From contig OX344749.2 in NCBI GenBank assembly GCA_947034885.2, positions 7,145,501 through 7,209,500 on the forward strand: a DNA stretch of 64,000 nt, in the 5' to 3' direction. Below the pieces are notes generated by a model. That model saw only the letters and a list, made by a program, of their open reading frames with translations. It ran no database searches and had not been told where the DNA came from. This document shows, one piece after another, positions 11,546 to 22,709 of the stretch (within the stretch, counting starts at the first letter, position 1; each line of letters begins with the position of its first letter). The translations under genes were made by a program, and so were the position numbers. The stretch comes from Thuidium tamariscinum (taxonomy: Eukaryota; Streptophyta; Bryopsida; Hypnales; Thuidiaceae).

Positions 11546-11625
11546 CCCCGACCCGTAGTCCACCTCCCTTGCTTTGCGCATTGACCTTCACCCACTTAGA
11601 TGTGGCTGATTGCGTGCCCGTGAGC
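11520..11625 (+). promoter_or_regulatory. Conserved leader / core promoter of gene B
   Basis: GGCGACTGCGGGTACTTAAG-CAGTC, then GCGCATTGACCTTCACCC and GTGGCTGATTGCGTGCCCGTG match 5063-5175 closely. Homology stops before the coding region, so the promoter and leader are what is shared. Confidence 0.55.
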
Positions 11626-11874
11626 AAGGGATTCCATACTTCACGTCGGGATTTGCCATTTTTGCGCTCGAGCTCTGCACATGCTTGGCATACTGTTATG
11701 TATGAGTATGTGCCTTTTTTTTTTATAAAAAAAACATTTTGTAAATGCATATAGGTTTGTAAATGTGTAGTTTGCTTGTTCTAGGGATTTAGGTTTTTAG
11801 AAAAGAACATTTTAGTCGTAGAACAATTAGTTAAGTTAACCATAGAGTAGCATAGTACTCAGGTAGCAATAGTT

Positions 11875-13371
11875 ATGGAGGATGAGACTGGAGCAGCCCA
11901 GCCTAGTACAGGCAAACCATTGATTTCACCACAGAAGAGGGCAGCTCGAGACAAGGACCGTAAAAGGAAGGGGAAATGTCACAAGAAGCGAGTGCCTCTC
12001 CTTCAACATCCAAAAATCAAGGCTTTTTTGGGTTGGAGGACTGAACCTGAGCCTTGGACTTACAAAATAGTCAACAAATATGTTGATTGGTGCCACATCA
12101 ACAAGTTGTTTCCACATTGGCGCTACAAGATTCATTTGGGGCAAAACAAGGCCAATCTTGCATATTGCAAAGATGAAGACTTCACACTCAGATGCTTGGA
12201 AGTATGGATGAGGTTGTATGGGGAGACCAAGCCATATAGAAACGACAATTTCTGTTTCTTCCTGGTCCAAATGGTGTATGCTGAAAACATATTGAAGAAA
12301 AAAGTGGACTGGTCAACATTGAAGGAGCTTCTAGTTGGAGACCATGTGGAAGAAGCATCTATTGTGGCAGAAGGTGAAACAATTGATGTGAAGAAGTCAT
12401 TGGCACGAGTGAAGCCTGGGAAGTTAGCTGTTTTGGATGAAGACGTAGTATGGTCGCCTAATTCTAACTCGGATGAACACACCCATGAATACGATGGGTA
12501 TAATTTCCAGAGCGACGATGAGGATGTTGGCATGGGCGATCAAAAAAAGGCCTTGGAGTTGGAACTTGCCAAGAAAGGCAAAAGAAAGGTGGAGGACCGA
12601 GGGACTCCATCAAACATCCCAAAACAAGTCAGGGAGGGTCATGAGCATATGGAAGTAGGCCAAAAAATTGTTGAAGGCCTCCAAGATGGGAGAGTAGGTG
12701 ATGGAGAAGAGAGTGTGGACATTATCCAAGCTCAATTAGATTCAGCAATTGAGGCCTTGGATTTGGTGAAAAGACATGTGTTAGAATTGTGCCAAATAAG
12801 AGCATTGGAACTTAGTGCTGGCACAACTGCACACACCATCCCTATGTTGAAGGAAGAGATGAAGGCCATACATAGGGCCATCTCTGAAAATGACGAGCGC
12901 CTAGCTTCTATGAAAAAAAGTAGAGATCTTTATTACAAGAAGAAACAAGAGAAGCGTGGACACCCAATGGACGTGTATGCCATACTTCAACAAAAATTGA
13001 GAATTCTTGAACACGAACGTTGGCGGGTGCACAATGACGTAAGAGTCCTCAATCGGCAAATAGATGAGGAAGAAAAGACCAACTACATTGCTGCTCTACA
13101 ATGTGCCTCAGAGCTAGATTTTCTCGCTATGGCTCCTCAATACGGTACCACAGAAGAAGAAGTATCAGTATTGCGGAAGCTTGTAAAGCTACATGAGAAG
13201 AAATTTGTGGAATCAGTGAAAGAGGTGGGACAATTGGATTCACAAATTAAATTTGAGCACGCTTGGATGAAGTGGAAAGTGCGTACTACAGCTCGAGGTG
13301 TTACTCGTAAAGACCTTGAAGAGATAGGTCCAGAACCCAAAGAAGAAGATTTTTGTAATACCACACGTTGA
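11875..13371 (+). CDS. Gene B: WCHI/VDW-domain coiled-coil protein, 498 aa
   Basis: Intact single-exon ORF. The N-terminus is basic (RDKDRKRKGKCHKKR, a likely nuclear signal), followed by the family domain at about residues 45-155: W-R-T-E-P-E-P-W, D-W-C-H-I-N-K-L-F-P-H-W, K-A-N-L-A-Y-C, R-C-L-E-V-W and YAENILKKKVDWSTLKEL. Then come an acidic segment and long heptad-like stretches (about 255-450) suggesting a coiled coil. It lacks the C-terminal RING of gene C. Within the domain, the block ending in VDWS.[IL]K resembles the ORF of the 3.6-kb elements at 47-64 kb, and in my judgement the plant-transposon protein domain known as PF20167; a profile search would decide. The function is unknown. 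The ATG is the first in frame, after the shared leader. Confidence 0.75.
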   Translation: MEDETGAAQPSTGKPLISPQKRAARDKDRKRKGKCHKKRVPLLQHPKIKAFLGWRTEPEPWTYKIVNKYVDWCHINKLFPHWRYKIHLGQNKANLAYCKDEDFTLRCLEVWMRLYGETKPYRNDNFCFFLVQMVYAENILKKKVDWSTLKELLVGDHVEEASIVAEGETIDVKKSLARVKPGKLAVLDEDVVWSPNSNSDEHTHEYDGYNFQSDDEDVGMGDQKKALELELAKKGKRKVEDRGTPSNIPKQVREGHEHMEVGQKIVEGLQDGRVGDGEESVDIIQAQLDSAIEALDLVKRHVLELCQIRALELSAGTTAHTIPMLKEEMKAIHRAISENDERLASMKKSRDLYYKKKQEKRGHPMDVYAILQQKLRILEHERWRVHNDVRVLNRQIDEEEKTNYIAALQCASELDFLAMAPQYGTTEEEVSVLRKLVKLHEKKFVESVKEVGQLDSQIKFEHAWMKWKVRTTARGVTRKDLEEIGPEPKEEDFCNTTR

Positions 13372-15258
13372 AGTGAAGTATTATAGGGTTGTGCTTTGAT
13401 TTTGCATTTTGGACAAATGTGTCTAATTTTAGGATGTAATTTTTTGGTAATTAATGTAAAAAGCAATTTTCGGAAAAAATGTGCAAGTCGTGAGGATATT
13501 TTATTGAAGATGTGAAATAGTATTATGATAGTTTAGGACATAACCACTTGAATAATTGTTCCACCAATTGAAAACCCTACCCAAATCAATATAAAATCAA
13601 TTATTTTCTGTTTTTTAGGAGTTAGGACATTGTAATGACAAATGTTTATCTATAAAAAAGAACCAATAATGATTAACTTCTAAAGGAAGAATGTCAAATT
13701 TTTCGAAAAATTACTTTGTGGTGCCATTTCTGTTGCATTCATCCAAAAGAAGACTTTTTTTTCCATAATATCCAACCGTAGGATCTTGTACTTTGCTTGC
13801 CTAAGATCATGTGGTGAAATGTTTAGGAAGTTTGACCGGACAGATTGAAAGATATGGCCATCGAAAGTTCGAAATAAAGTTTTCCGAGATGCAATGCCTA
13901 TAAATGGAGAATACAAAATACTAATTACATTCATTTGCTAGAAGAAATACTTCATGTTTTTATGGTGGAATGAAAGTGGAGTTTTAAGAAAAATAGATTA
14001 GGTACATTTCCAATTTCCAGTTGTGGTAATAATAAAAAAATTATGATATTTTTTAGCAAACTTTGATAATCTTTTTGGCATAGTAAATTAACAGTCATTG
14101 ATAAAAAGAGAACTTTCTAAAAAAAATTGTGTGACAAAGTTCACTTATTTTTTCCAAAGATCCGTTTGAGAATTGAGATTTCAAGCTTCTGATCAAAAGT
14201 AATGTGCAAAAATCATAGAAGGCTTCAAAGGCCAAAAAATTACCAAAAACTTCAACATTATTTCTCCTTTTTATCTATAAATTTTGAAATAAAGATCCAA
14301 ATGTCAAATCAATTCTTGGACATTTAATTGAACTTCAATTCAACCCTTTTTTTGGTTTAGAAATTTCCTTCAAAAATTCATTTATTATACCTAATGGATG
14401 TCCGAAGTGTGTTGATTTGGTTTCAAATTATATGATTTCTAATTATAACATGGATTCTAGACTTTGTAGAGAATTCAAATAATACGTGATTTTTTGAAAA
14501 ATGAATCTATATTTGTACAATCCTAGGTTTACAAATACATTTGCCTATGGTTTTCAAAAAACATAAAATTAGGAAAATAAATTTTCCTCTAATATGTCAA
14601 TGAACAATGAATTATGGAAAAACAAAATTCATGAGACATATTTTGTCTATATTATTCCATAAAAGTATGTATGTAAAAAAAAATTTGAACCTTCAACTTC
14701 TCTCATTGTTCATTTTTTGATATTTATCATATAAATTATTAGAATAAAAAAATGCGGTCTTCTTGTATGGGATTTAATGATCGAAGTACCTTTCTTTCAT
14801 TCAAAAATAAAACCGACGTAGGCTACTTCTTTCCATGATCCAACATGAAAGAGTACTTTGTTATAAAACAAGAATAAAAAACAAATCAATTTCCTTAATA
14901 CAAAGATTCAATTCGTATTTATAGAAATGAAGCCATTCACTATTTAGACAAGTGCAAACAATAGAATTTCTATACAGTAAGGTAAAGCCGAAAAAAAAGT
15001 ATATATTAAAAAGAGATAAACACAAAATTGTTATGAAATAACAATTAATGAAGAAAACCTACTAGAATCCATCAAATAAAACTATAACAATAACACATAG
15101 GCTAATACTTCACAATGCAAATAGTGATGAAGTTCCATCGTATTATCGTATAAGAAGACTCTAAGAGCCTTCTTTTATATATATAGTATGACGAAAAGTC
15201 ACAAGTGACCTAGATGATTACGAGGCTAGCTATAGAACCATAGTTAGCATCTTAAACC
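13372..15258. other. AT-rich intergenic sequence between genes B and C
   Basis: B and C point toward each other here, so both 3' flanks lie in this tract. No further gene or intact element was identified. Confidence 0.4.
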
Positions 15259-17733
15259 CTAAACATTTGGGTCTTCATGTGCATTGCTTGATTCACCACG
15301 CTCGTGGTTGGATGATTCTCCAACCACAAGTTTGCGCTTGGCGCGAGTGCGTGAAGCTGGTCCATTCGCATTTAGAATGGATTCTCAGACGTTGGAATCC
15401 TTCAAGGCTTGGAGGGTCCTCATGGTCTGTGGAGAGTGTTTCTCCAACAAATAGTCAACAGTTTGACTCGTGTAGTAGGGCCCATATGTAGAGTCCAGCA
15501 ATGCCATACTAGTAAGATCTTCTTCAGAGGCATTTGCAGTCTGGTCGCACACTCTTTTTCCTTCAAAATCCCAACGGTGACATTCCGGATGACGTCCCCA
15601 CATGAAGCTTTGTGATTGTTTATCGAAAAATCCACCAAGGCATTGGAAAAAAAATGCCCTTCGTCCCTCGTTCTCTGGACCGTTTCCCATGAGCTTGGAT
15701 GCAACTTGCACGATCTCTTCTGGGTCAGTTTCCCAATTCAATTGAGAACTATCTGTGCCCTTTTCTTGATCATGTTGGCCTTGTCGCCAACTCCAAATCA
15801 GGTCTCGGCCCCATAATCTGGTCTCCGGAGTTGTGTCACCTGTGTGTTCCCAAGAGGGCGGCATATATGTCATCAAGTTGAACAAGGCGTATAAACGATC
15901 ATAGAATGGGGCTGAACAAATAACACAACGTCTCCGTATGAGGCATTGTGTAATTAGACATTGAGGATGGTATACGTGCACGCATGATCCAAGTGCCCAT
16001 CCTCCTTCAGGGCCGAAGGATTCTTGACATATAGGACATTTTGTATGGTCCAAAACAAAAGTTGCTGGCTTTGGCCACAAAAGTTGTCGTTGTTTCTCAT
16101 CTACGTGGCACGACATCTGGTTTTTGTGGTCCCAACCAAGCTGTGTCCAATTGATTCCTTCATTTCCAGGGGTGTTCAACATAGGCATATTCTCAGGAAA
16201 CATGTCCTTCATAAATGCCCACGATGTGAGTCCATTATCACGTTTAGGGGCATTTGCGACGAAGTTCTTTGAAATTTTGTCCAACTCCTTTGCAACTTGT
16301 TGTGATCTGTCCACGGAGAGAATGCACGCAACCTTCCAGTGATAGTATGTTGCTGCCAACTCATTCAATCGTGCATGAAGCATCTTGTTTTCCTCTCGAA
16401 GGCCTAGTTTCTTCGGAGATGGTACCGGTACTGGGAGTGGAAGTGATGGAAATGAAAGTGAATCTTGAGTCTCGTGAACACCATCTGCCCCCATGATAGC
16501 ATCTTCCGTGACGGTAGGCAAAATCGTAGCTGGCAATACTGAAGAACGTTTGACACGCTTGCCAGGAGGAGTACACTCAATGAGACCGCTAGTGAGGTCT
16601 TCCACGACCCTCTCCAAATGATGAGGATCATGTTCAATGAAACCTTCGTCCATATCTGACAAAGTAATCGTCTCATGTTGTTTTTGTCGAAGGCGTTGAA
16701 GTTCTTTGGCTTGTTCTAAAATGAGAGCATTCTTCTGGTCCAAATTTGATTGCAATTTCTTCACATCAGATTGGAGTGAAGCAATTGTCGTGTCTTTGGT
16801 CTTCAAGAGGTCAAGAGCCTTATTGAGAGCCGTGGTTGAATCCCCTTGAGCTAAAAGAACAGGAACGCTCGCATCCACAGGCATTTCATCATTTGGTTCG
16901 AAGTCGAAGACATCGGTCGCATTTTGCAGTGGTAATGATGGACTGCGAACTGTTGCTGAGGTCGATCCAAGTCCGATTTGATTCGGCGAGCGTGGAACCT
17001 TAGAGGGGCGTCTAGGTTTCCGTCCTCGTGATGATGAAGCTCCTCTGACAGCTGGATCTTGAATTACTGGTACAGGGGCAATTTGTGGAGCAATCCGTAT
17101 TAGCCTTGGAGCATATGTGCCATCGGAATCGCTATCTTCTTCAGATTCCGATGTGATAACTTTGATGACACTCTTATCGAAAGGATCTTTTCGAATTGGT
17201 CCAAGTCCACCCTCCGGAAACTTCAAGACTCCTCTTGGTATTGATCCAATTTCTGGAGGTGAAACATACATACTTTCCTTGATGGTGGACCAATCCACTT
17301 CTTTTTTTAGAACCACCTCAGCATACGCTCCTCGAGCAATGGAAAGCGTGACTTCATTCCTTTCTACAAAAGGAGTGTTGTAGAGGACTTGCCAAATTTC
17401 GATGCACCTTTGAACAAAAGTTGGATTTTCACAATATTTCAAGTTCGCCTTGTTTGTGTGCCGATTGTGATGATGGCGCCATGCCGGAAACAATTTCCCA
17501 ATGTGACACCATTCAATGTAGTCTTCGCACATTTGAATTGACCAAGGCTCCTCGTCCTCGCTTCAGCCTTTAAATGCGGGGTGATCAGGATTGTTCAGCA
17601 CGTGTAATTGCTTGCGATGAGTATTGCCTCTGCGCTTCCGATTTTTGTCTAGTATAGACTTCCTCGCAGCATAAGTGATTCGTGTATTGCGTGGAACAAC
17701 GGGGGGCACCTCCGGGGTCTGCTCTATAGCCAT
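15259..17733 (-). pseudogene. Gene C: WCHI/VDW-domain, coiled-coil, RING-H2 protein, two in-frame TGA codons
   Basis: The minus-strand frame from the ATG at 17733 to the TAG at 15261-15259 is 825 codons with two TGA stops (17565-17563 and 15387-15385). The first replaces a Trp conserved in A and B. The second lies before a tail whose next residues (N-G-P-A-S-R-T) match gene D (D-G-P-A-R-R-T), so the frame once continued. Order: basic N-terminus, W-C-H-I-G-K-L-F-P domain ending EVDWSTIK, acidic S/D stretch, coiled coil (DLLKTKDTTIASLQSDVKKL), conserved YYHWKVAC block, RING-H2 (CPIC...CVHVYHPQC...CVIC), then YMPPSW and FFFQC blocks. All eight zinc ligands are intact. RING-H2 domains usually serve E3 ubiquitin ligases; no partner can be named. 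It could still yield a protein from an internal Met (the longest stop-free stretch begins at 17532, 715 aa). Confidence 0.75.
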
Positions 17734-17799
17734 GAGATAAGTTGGTGTTCAAAACACCAATAAGGAAACGTGGATGGATGAAGAAAGAAGTAATTATTC

Positions 17800-17900
17800 A
17801 ACCCGAAGTTAATGCATGCAGCCAATGAAGGATGCAAGACGAAGAGCCTCGATGGAGAATTAAGGTACCAATGCCTTGTGCGAGCACGGCTTTATAGGCT
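17800..17900 (-). promoter_or_regulatory. TATA box and leader of gene C
   Basis: On the minus strand GAGCCTATAAAGCCG puts a TATAAA at 17896-17891, about 160 bp before the ATG at 17733. A CATTGGCTGCATGCATTAAC segment (17810-17830) is a weaker match to the GTGGCTGAxTGCxTG leader of the other genes. Confidence 0.5.
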
Positions 17901-17929
17901 CGAGTACGGGTAAAATCCAGGGCGCGTGC

Positions 17930-18260
17930 GAATCAGAGGCGACCACAGGTGGCGCCAGGGCGACTGCGGCTAGAGGCGACTGCGGCTTAGGGCGACCGCG
18001 TATTGGAAGGGGGCGACCGCGGGTCCGAGTAGGGCGACCTCGGGTGCGGATGGGGCGACCGTGGATGTGGGGGGGGGGCGACCACGGGTCCTTGAAGGGC
18101 GACCGCGGCTGCGCATGGGGCGACTTCGGGTGAGCCGCGGTCGCCTAATCCTGCAGTCGCCCCTAGCGCGGTCGCCCCCACGCTAAACCGCTACCCGTGG
18201 TCGCCCTAGCCGCAGTCGCCCTACCCGCGGTCGCCCCTACCCGCGGTCGCCCTACCCGCA
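17930..18260 (-). repeat. GC-palindrome array upstream of gene C
   Basis: The largest array: GGGCGACCGCGG-type units read one way to about 18130 and CCGCGGTCGCCC the other way after that. The array as a whole is therefore an inverted arrangement with its turn near 18130-18145. The CpG density is extreme. Confidence 0.8.
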
Positions 18261-18345
18261 TGCGCCCTAATTTTTGCCACGCGGGCATCCAGGTGGCATT
18301 ATTTTCCACGTGGTAATTTTTAAAAGTCAAAGGTAAATTTGACTT

Positions 18346-18984
18346 TTATGGACGTCGCGGAGGGTCTACTAGACGTTTCGTGACGTCGCAATGTCGCGAT
18401 GTCGCAATGTCCGGCAGAACAACCCTGCGCACTGGAGGATTGGGCTTCTCCACATTCTGCATTGCGTGCTTCTCCAGCTTTCGAAATATCAGGTTCATTC
18501 TCCGTGCCACTAAGTCGGCATCGTTCTTTACCCAGGGATGGAACTGGGGGCTTATCTCATCTGCCAAGGCTTCTTTGCTGGCTTCCTGGAGTGACCTGAT
18601 TAACTCATCAAGGTCAAAAACTGCTTTGTCGTCTCCCTCAAACATGACAAGGGAGTGAGTATGTCGTGTTTCTTCGCCTTTGTCGTTCATAGCCTGTAGA
18701 ATGGTCACAATGTAGTGTGTCTGATGGTGTTCGACGAGGGCAACCTTTTCCTTCATGTTCCATGTTACATACATCCCTGTACCCTTCACTTTATAGCGGA
18801 GGAAGACATAGTTTTTAAATCGATTCACTCCGAAGGTCCAAGAGTCTATTACGGACTTGAACTGCCAAAGAGTACCGTAGAGGTCTTCCATTTCGGTGAT
18901 GAAGGGCTCTAGTCCTGGCCATAAGGTCAAGGACTCTATGAAGGGCTTCGTTGCAGAGTAATCGTATGTGTCATCCTCAGCCAT
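18346..18984 (-). CDS. Unknown protein, 212 aa
   Basis: Intact ORF with balanced composition: MAEDDTYDYSATKPF, a W/F-rich middle (GTLWQFKSVIDSWTFGVNRFKNYVFLRYKVKG), an acidic DLDELIRSLQEASKEAL helix and a basic C-terminus. I do not recognise a family. Just upstream on the minus strand lies TTACTAAC...GCATACGGATGCAG ending at 19003, which looks like a branch site plus 3' splice site, so the ATG is probably in a second exon. It is divergent from the transposase pseudogene at 27004, and both have palindrome clusters in their 5' regions. That suggests it is an accessory gene of the same transposon; this is inference. Confidence 0.5.
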   Translation of the reverse strand: MAEDDTYDYSATKPFIESLTLWPGLEPFITEMEDLYGTLWQFKSVIDSWTFGVNRFKNYVFLRYKVKGTGMYVTWNMKEKVALVEHHQTHYIVTILQAMNDKGEETRHTHSLVMFEGDDKAVFDLDELIRSLQEASKEALADEISPQFHPWVKNDADLVARRMNLIFRKLEKHAMQNVEKPNPPVRRVVLPDIATSRHCDVTKRLVDPPRRP

Positions 18985-19038
18985 GTTCTTCAGATCTGCA
19001 TCCGTATGCGATTAAGTTAGTAAGCTTGTCAGAGTTGC

Positions 19039-19480
19039 TTATCCTCGACCCGAGGATAATTGAACTTTGCAATGTGCCAATGTGTATCCATTGTTTTTCT
19101 CTGGTATCCGTAGTGTCTAATGCTTCGTTATTTCTGTTGTGGTTAGAGAGTATTATCCTTGGGTCGAAGATAATTGTCTCACCTACGACAGAATCCCAGA
19201 TGTTCATTTTGTTCTAGAGCCTGTATTATTTGAAACACTGTCTCTTTTGGTAGTACTCTAGGTATAATTGTATGTGTGTTTTTACTATTCTACCATCTAT
19301 GAGCAGTTTTTGATATATCACGCATTTTTTGGTTTTCACATCTAATGTTTTTGTCGTAATTTTTGGTCTTCCTAACTTTTTGTTTATTGATGTATATTCA
19401 ATACTTTCAAACGCTGGTTATCTTCGACCCGAGGATAGTTATCCTCGATTCACAGATATTTATCTTCGGGTCAAGGATAA
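19039..19480. repeat. Cluster of five 21-bp palindromes, left group
   Basis: Sites at 19039-19059, 19153-19173, 19418-19438, 19439-19459 and 19460-19480. The first is perfect: arms TTATCCTCG / CGAGGATAA around ACC. The last three are back to back. They lie upstream of the 18984 ATG, likely in a 5' intron or leader. Possible binding sites for a transposon protein. Confidence 0.8.
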
Positions 19481-19849
19481 CTAGGATCGGGTGGAACGCA
19501 CGTTCTGCTTGGACTATACTGGACCTATTATATGCGAAAACCCTAATTTTGGTGTTACTGCTGTTAGAATGCTAATTCACAGTGTTTGAGAAGACCAAGA
19601 TCAATTTTGGGAACCTACACTTTTGAATGGGAATTACTACCCTCTGTAGAAACAACAGAGCATTCTGTGTCAATGAATTCTAAGTTTGAATTGCTGTTAC
19701 AACAAAATTTACATATAACAATAAAACCCTACTTCTGTATGAAGAGAGGGAACTGATTACACACACTGTGTAGGCACAAACGATTTCGAACTTCTAGAAC
19801 AACGGTTTGGAAACTAACAGAGAAACAATTTGGAATTTCAAGACCAATG

Positions 19850-20340
19850 TCGGAAATTCACAGAGCAACGACATGGAACTTCGAGATTGTGAGAAGACGT
19901 ACCTCAACGATCGGAAATGGACAAAACCTGACGTGCAAGTCCACGGGTTTTCCAATCCCCAGATTCAAAGCTCTCACCACGACTACCCCTGGAGAGCGTA
20001 AACCCTGAACCCTGAAGAGCGGGAGGAAGACAAGATCCAAAAAATAACAAAGAACTACAAGTGCAGGCAAGAAGCAAAATCCCAAACTGACATTCGAACT
20101 CTCACTCCAACCTCGTACGCTCTCCACACGAACTTCGAAATTACCGTGTATACGGACCGCACTACAACTACCAGTCTCTCCACAAAATTCAACGATCAAG
20201 AGCGCCCACTCCCTCAATCCCAACTCACTAGCACTGTACAGACGCAAAGCTACACCAACCTGCCTCAACCACAACAAAGCACCCACACAAAGAAAACAAG
20301 CGCCGAAGACTGAAAGAATGTGCGTCAAACGGAATAGCGC
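19850..20340 (-). promoter_or_regulatory. Possible 5' exon / promoter region for the 212-aa gene
   Basis: Composition changes to near-balanced GC. On the minus strand a long open stretch (20328-19858) without recognisable protein features could be a leader exon. No TATA box stands out. Low confidence. Confidence 0.2.
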
Positions 20341-20802
20341 TCCGCCTCGCGGGGAAAGAGATGACCTCCCAAGCCCGCACCTGAGCCTAACAGCTAGGTT
20401 TGGTTAGCTCCAGACCGGAGTTGAGTAACCAAATCTAATGCAGGTTCGGAGTACCCTGAAACCGCTCATTAAGAGCTTATCTCTATTTTCCATGTATTTC
20501 TTTTGACGCAAATACTTTGAACTTATGTTTTTGTGAAAGACAAATTTCCTAGGAATCTAACACAAGTTGTTTCATATTCTTTGAAGCAATACTGAATTAG
20601 TTATTAATTTTCAAACGCAGTCTGGCATAGGGCCCTATTTGTGATTAATAGGCCTCACAAACTCATACATGCACAGTCTGTAAATAAATAAAGCTTTGTT
20701 CAAGAACTAGCATTGCAATTTCGAAAATGTAATCAAGGTGGTTTTTTAATGTATTCCTTTCTAAAGGCTTGAATAAATCTTTATCTCAGATTTTGTAGCA
20801 CT

Positions 20803-21072
20803 CACTATAAGAAACCCCTGTCTTTGGTGACAAGTTCTAATTTTTTATAACGGATTTTAGGTGATGTCAATGTTGACAACCCAAAAATTTTATGTCAACA
20901 AAAATGTCAAATATAACATCAATGTTGATAGTCCAATGTTTTTATGTTAACATTGATGTTACATTGGACATTTTTGTTGACATAAAATTTTTGGGTTGTC
21001 AACATTGACATCACCTAAAATCCATTATAAAAAATTAGAGCTTGTCACCAAAGACAAGGGTTTCTTATAGTG
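20803..21072. mobile_element. CACTA-type MITE, 270 bp, ACT duplication
   Basis: Begins CACTATAAGAAACCCCTG and ends in its inverse CAAGGGTTTCTTATAGTG. The flanks are ACT at 20800-20802 and 21073-21075, the 3-bp duplication expected for CACTA elements. The two halves are complementary through almost the full length, giving one long hairpin. Confidence 0.9.
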
Positions 21073-22709
21073 ACTTGTAAGAAAGGAGTTCAACAACCAA
21101 GTCTTATTTTATTCACTTAATTGAGAATGAAGCCACTATGACTCTAGAACCATCCATTGAAGAAAGAAAAAAACAAACTCTTATCATGCTCCAATGTACT
21201 TGGAAATTCATTTAAGCACAATGAAGTTCCACTTCACAGCCTTTTACTAGATGTTTGCAAAAGCCTCGGCAATTTTTCCTGAATTCTCTCCGACCTGTAG
21301 GTTGGGTTCTAGAGCTATAGGTGCGGTTTACTAAGTTCTTCGGCTCTTTAGTGCCAGATAGCCTGATAAGAAAAAATTGTTTAACAAAAATGAGATACCT
21401 ATAAACTTATATGACATTGCTAAAGAAGTTCAAAATCTAATCAAAATTATTAGATGAAATGGGATGATTGTGATTGAAGACCTTGCTTTCCATGAATAAG
21501 TGGATATAGGTTGCAATTTCATGTACCACTACAACATTTCAAATTGCCACTATGGCACTTCCTCCAAATGAAAAAAAAAATTGTACTAGTTCATTTATGT
21601 GTTTAGGAAATATAGCACTACATTTTCCAACATTTCTTTTTGATTTATTTACACGTTCTAAAGATATGAAAGTATTTTATCGCATTTACTTTTATTATTT
21701 TGTCGACTTTATTTTTGGATAAGGTTGTTCAGAATGACCACAAAAATATTTAATATTGAAAGTGTTTTCTTGGGTTCGTTCATAGCAATATATGGTAAGT
21801 ACCGGCAATTAGTAGCAAGTTGGCCGGTTGATTTCAAGATTTATGAATGACATAGTAAAGTGTATGAAATGGTTCTTAAAAAAGAAATGGAGATTTTGAT
21901 AGAATGATTGATAGAATAGGGTGGAGAATTGGCAACAAGACCATGCACCTTAAGAGTATTTAGAGGAAATTACTGTTCTGCATGCATTTTTATGGAGTGT
22001 AGACGACCAAGCAGACTTTTTAGGAATAATTTTGGACACAAATATAGAATATTTTATTAGTAATTATACTTAATTTTAAACAATGAACTGGTACATTGGA
22101 ATATCAGTCTATGATAATGTCATACATTTTTCTTCAGGCATTTGAAATAATGGGGGAACTAAGGAACTTTGGGAATGTGGCTCTTATGGTCTTGAAAATT
22201 GTCTTACAATCTGTAGTTTTGGGTGAGTGCAACGAAAATGACAATTTTCAGTGGATTTTGACCCAAAAGAAGTGGCCTTCAATGGGCTTTCAAGGGTTAA
22301 GCCTTTCAAGAATTGAGTGGCCTATTTCGGACTTTGATGTTTTTAATAAAGAATTGAATGTGATGAAATTTTATTTATTTTCCTATTAGTTGTTTTTTTA
22401 GAAATACATACAATGATTGCTTTGACTAGAACATGAATTTCATAGACTAGAAATCAATAGTTACAAGAGGATGTGTAGGTTAATATTTTCTATCAATAGA
22501 GATTAGGAAGGGCAACAAGAAGATTGTATAATTGAGATCTCTTGACTCTAGAATCTGAAATCAAATTCTAAGAAATCCTAAACTTGAGGAAGTTCTAGGA
22601 TACACAAAATGTTGTTATCATTTCTTTTAGTAAATGAGCTTTGCATTTGCAAAGTCATAGTTGGAAAAACTTTGTTTCTAATTTTCAATTGCTTCCTTAC
22701 AAGAAAACA
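21073..22709. other. AT-rich intergenic sequence
   Basis: No supported gene. A 97-codon ORF at 22096-22389 has no recognisable features. Confidence 0.35.

Noticed and set aside
13680-13934. 84-codon minus-strand ORF downstream of gene B
   Set aside because: No family resemblance, and AT-rich; looks like decayed repeat sequence.
15259-17733. TGA recoding (selenocysteine or readthrough) to explain the stops in A, C and the transposase
   Set aside because: Stops replace Trp or Arg, not Cys; other stops in the same families are TAA and TAG. Mutation is simpler.
19858-20328. 156-codon minus-strand ORF
   Set aside because: No domain, signal or conserved pattern; more likely a leader exon or non-coding sequence.
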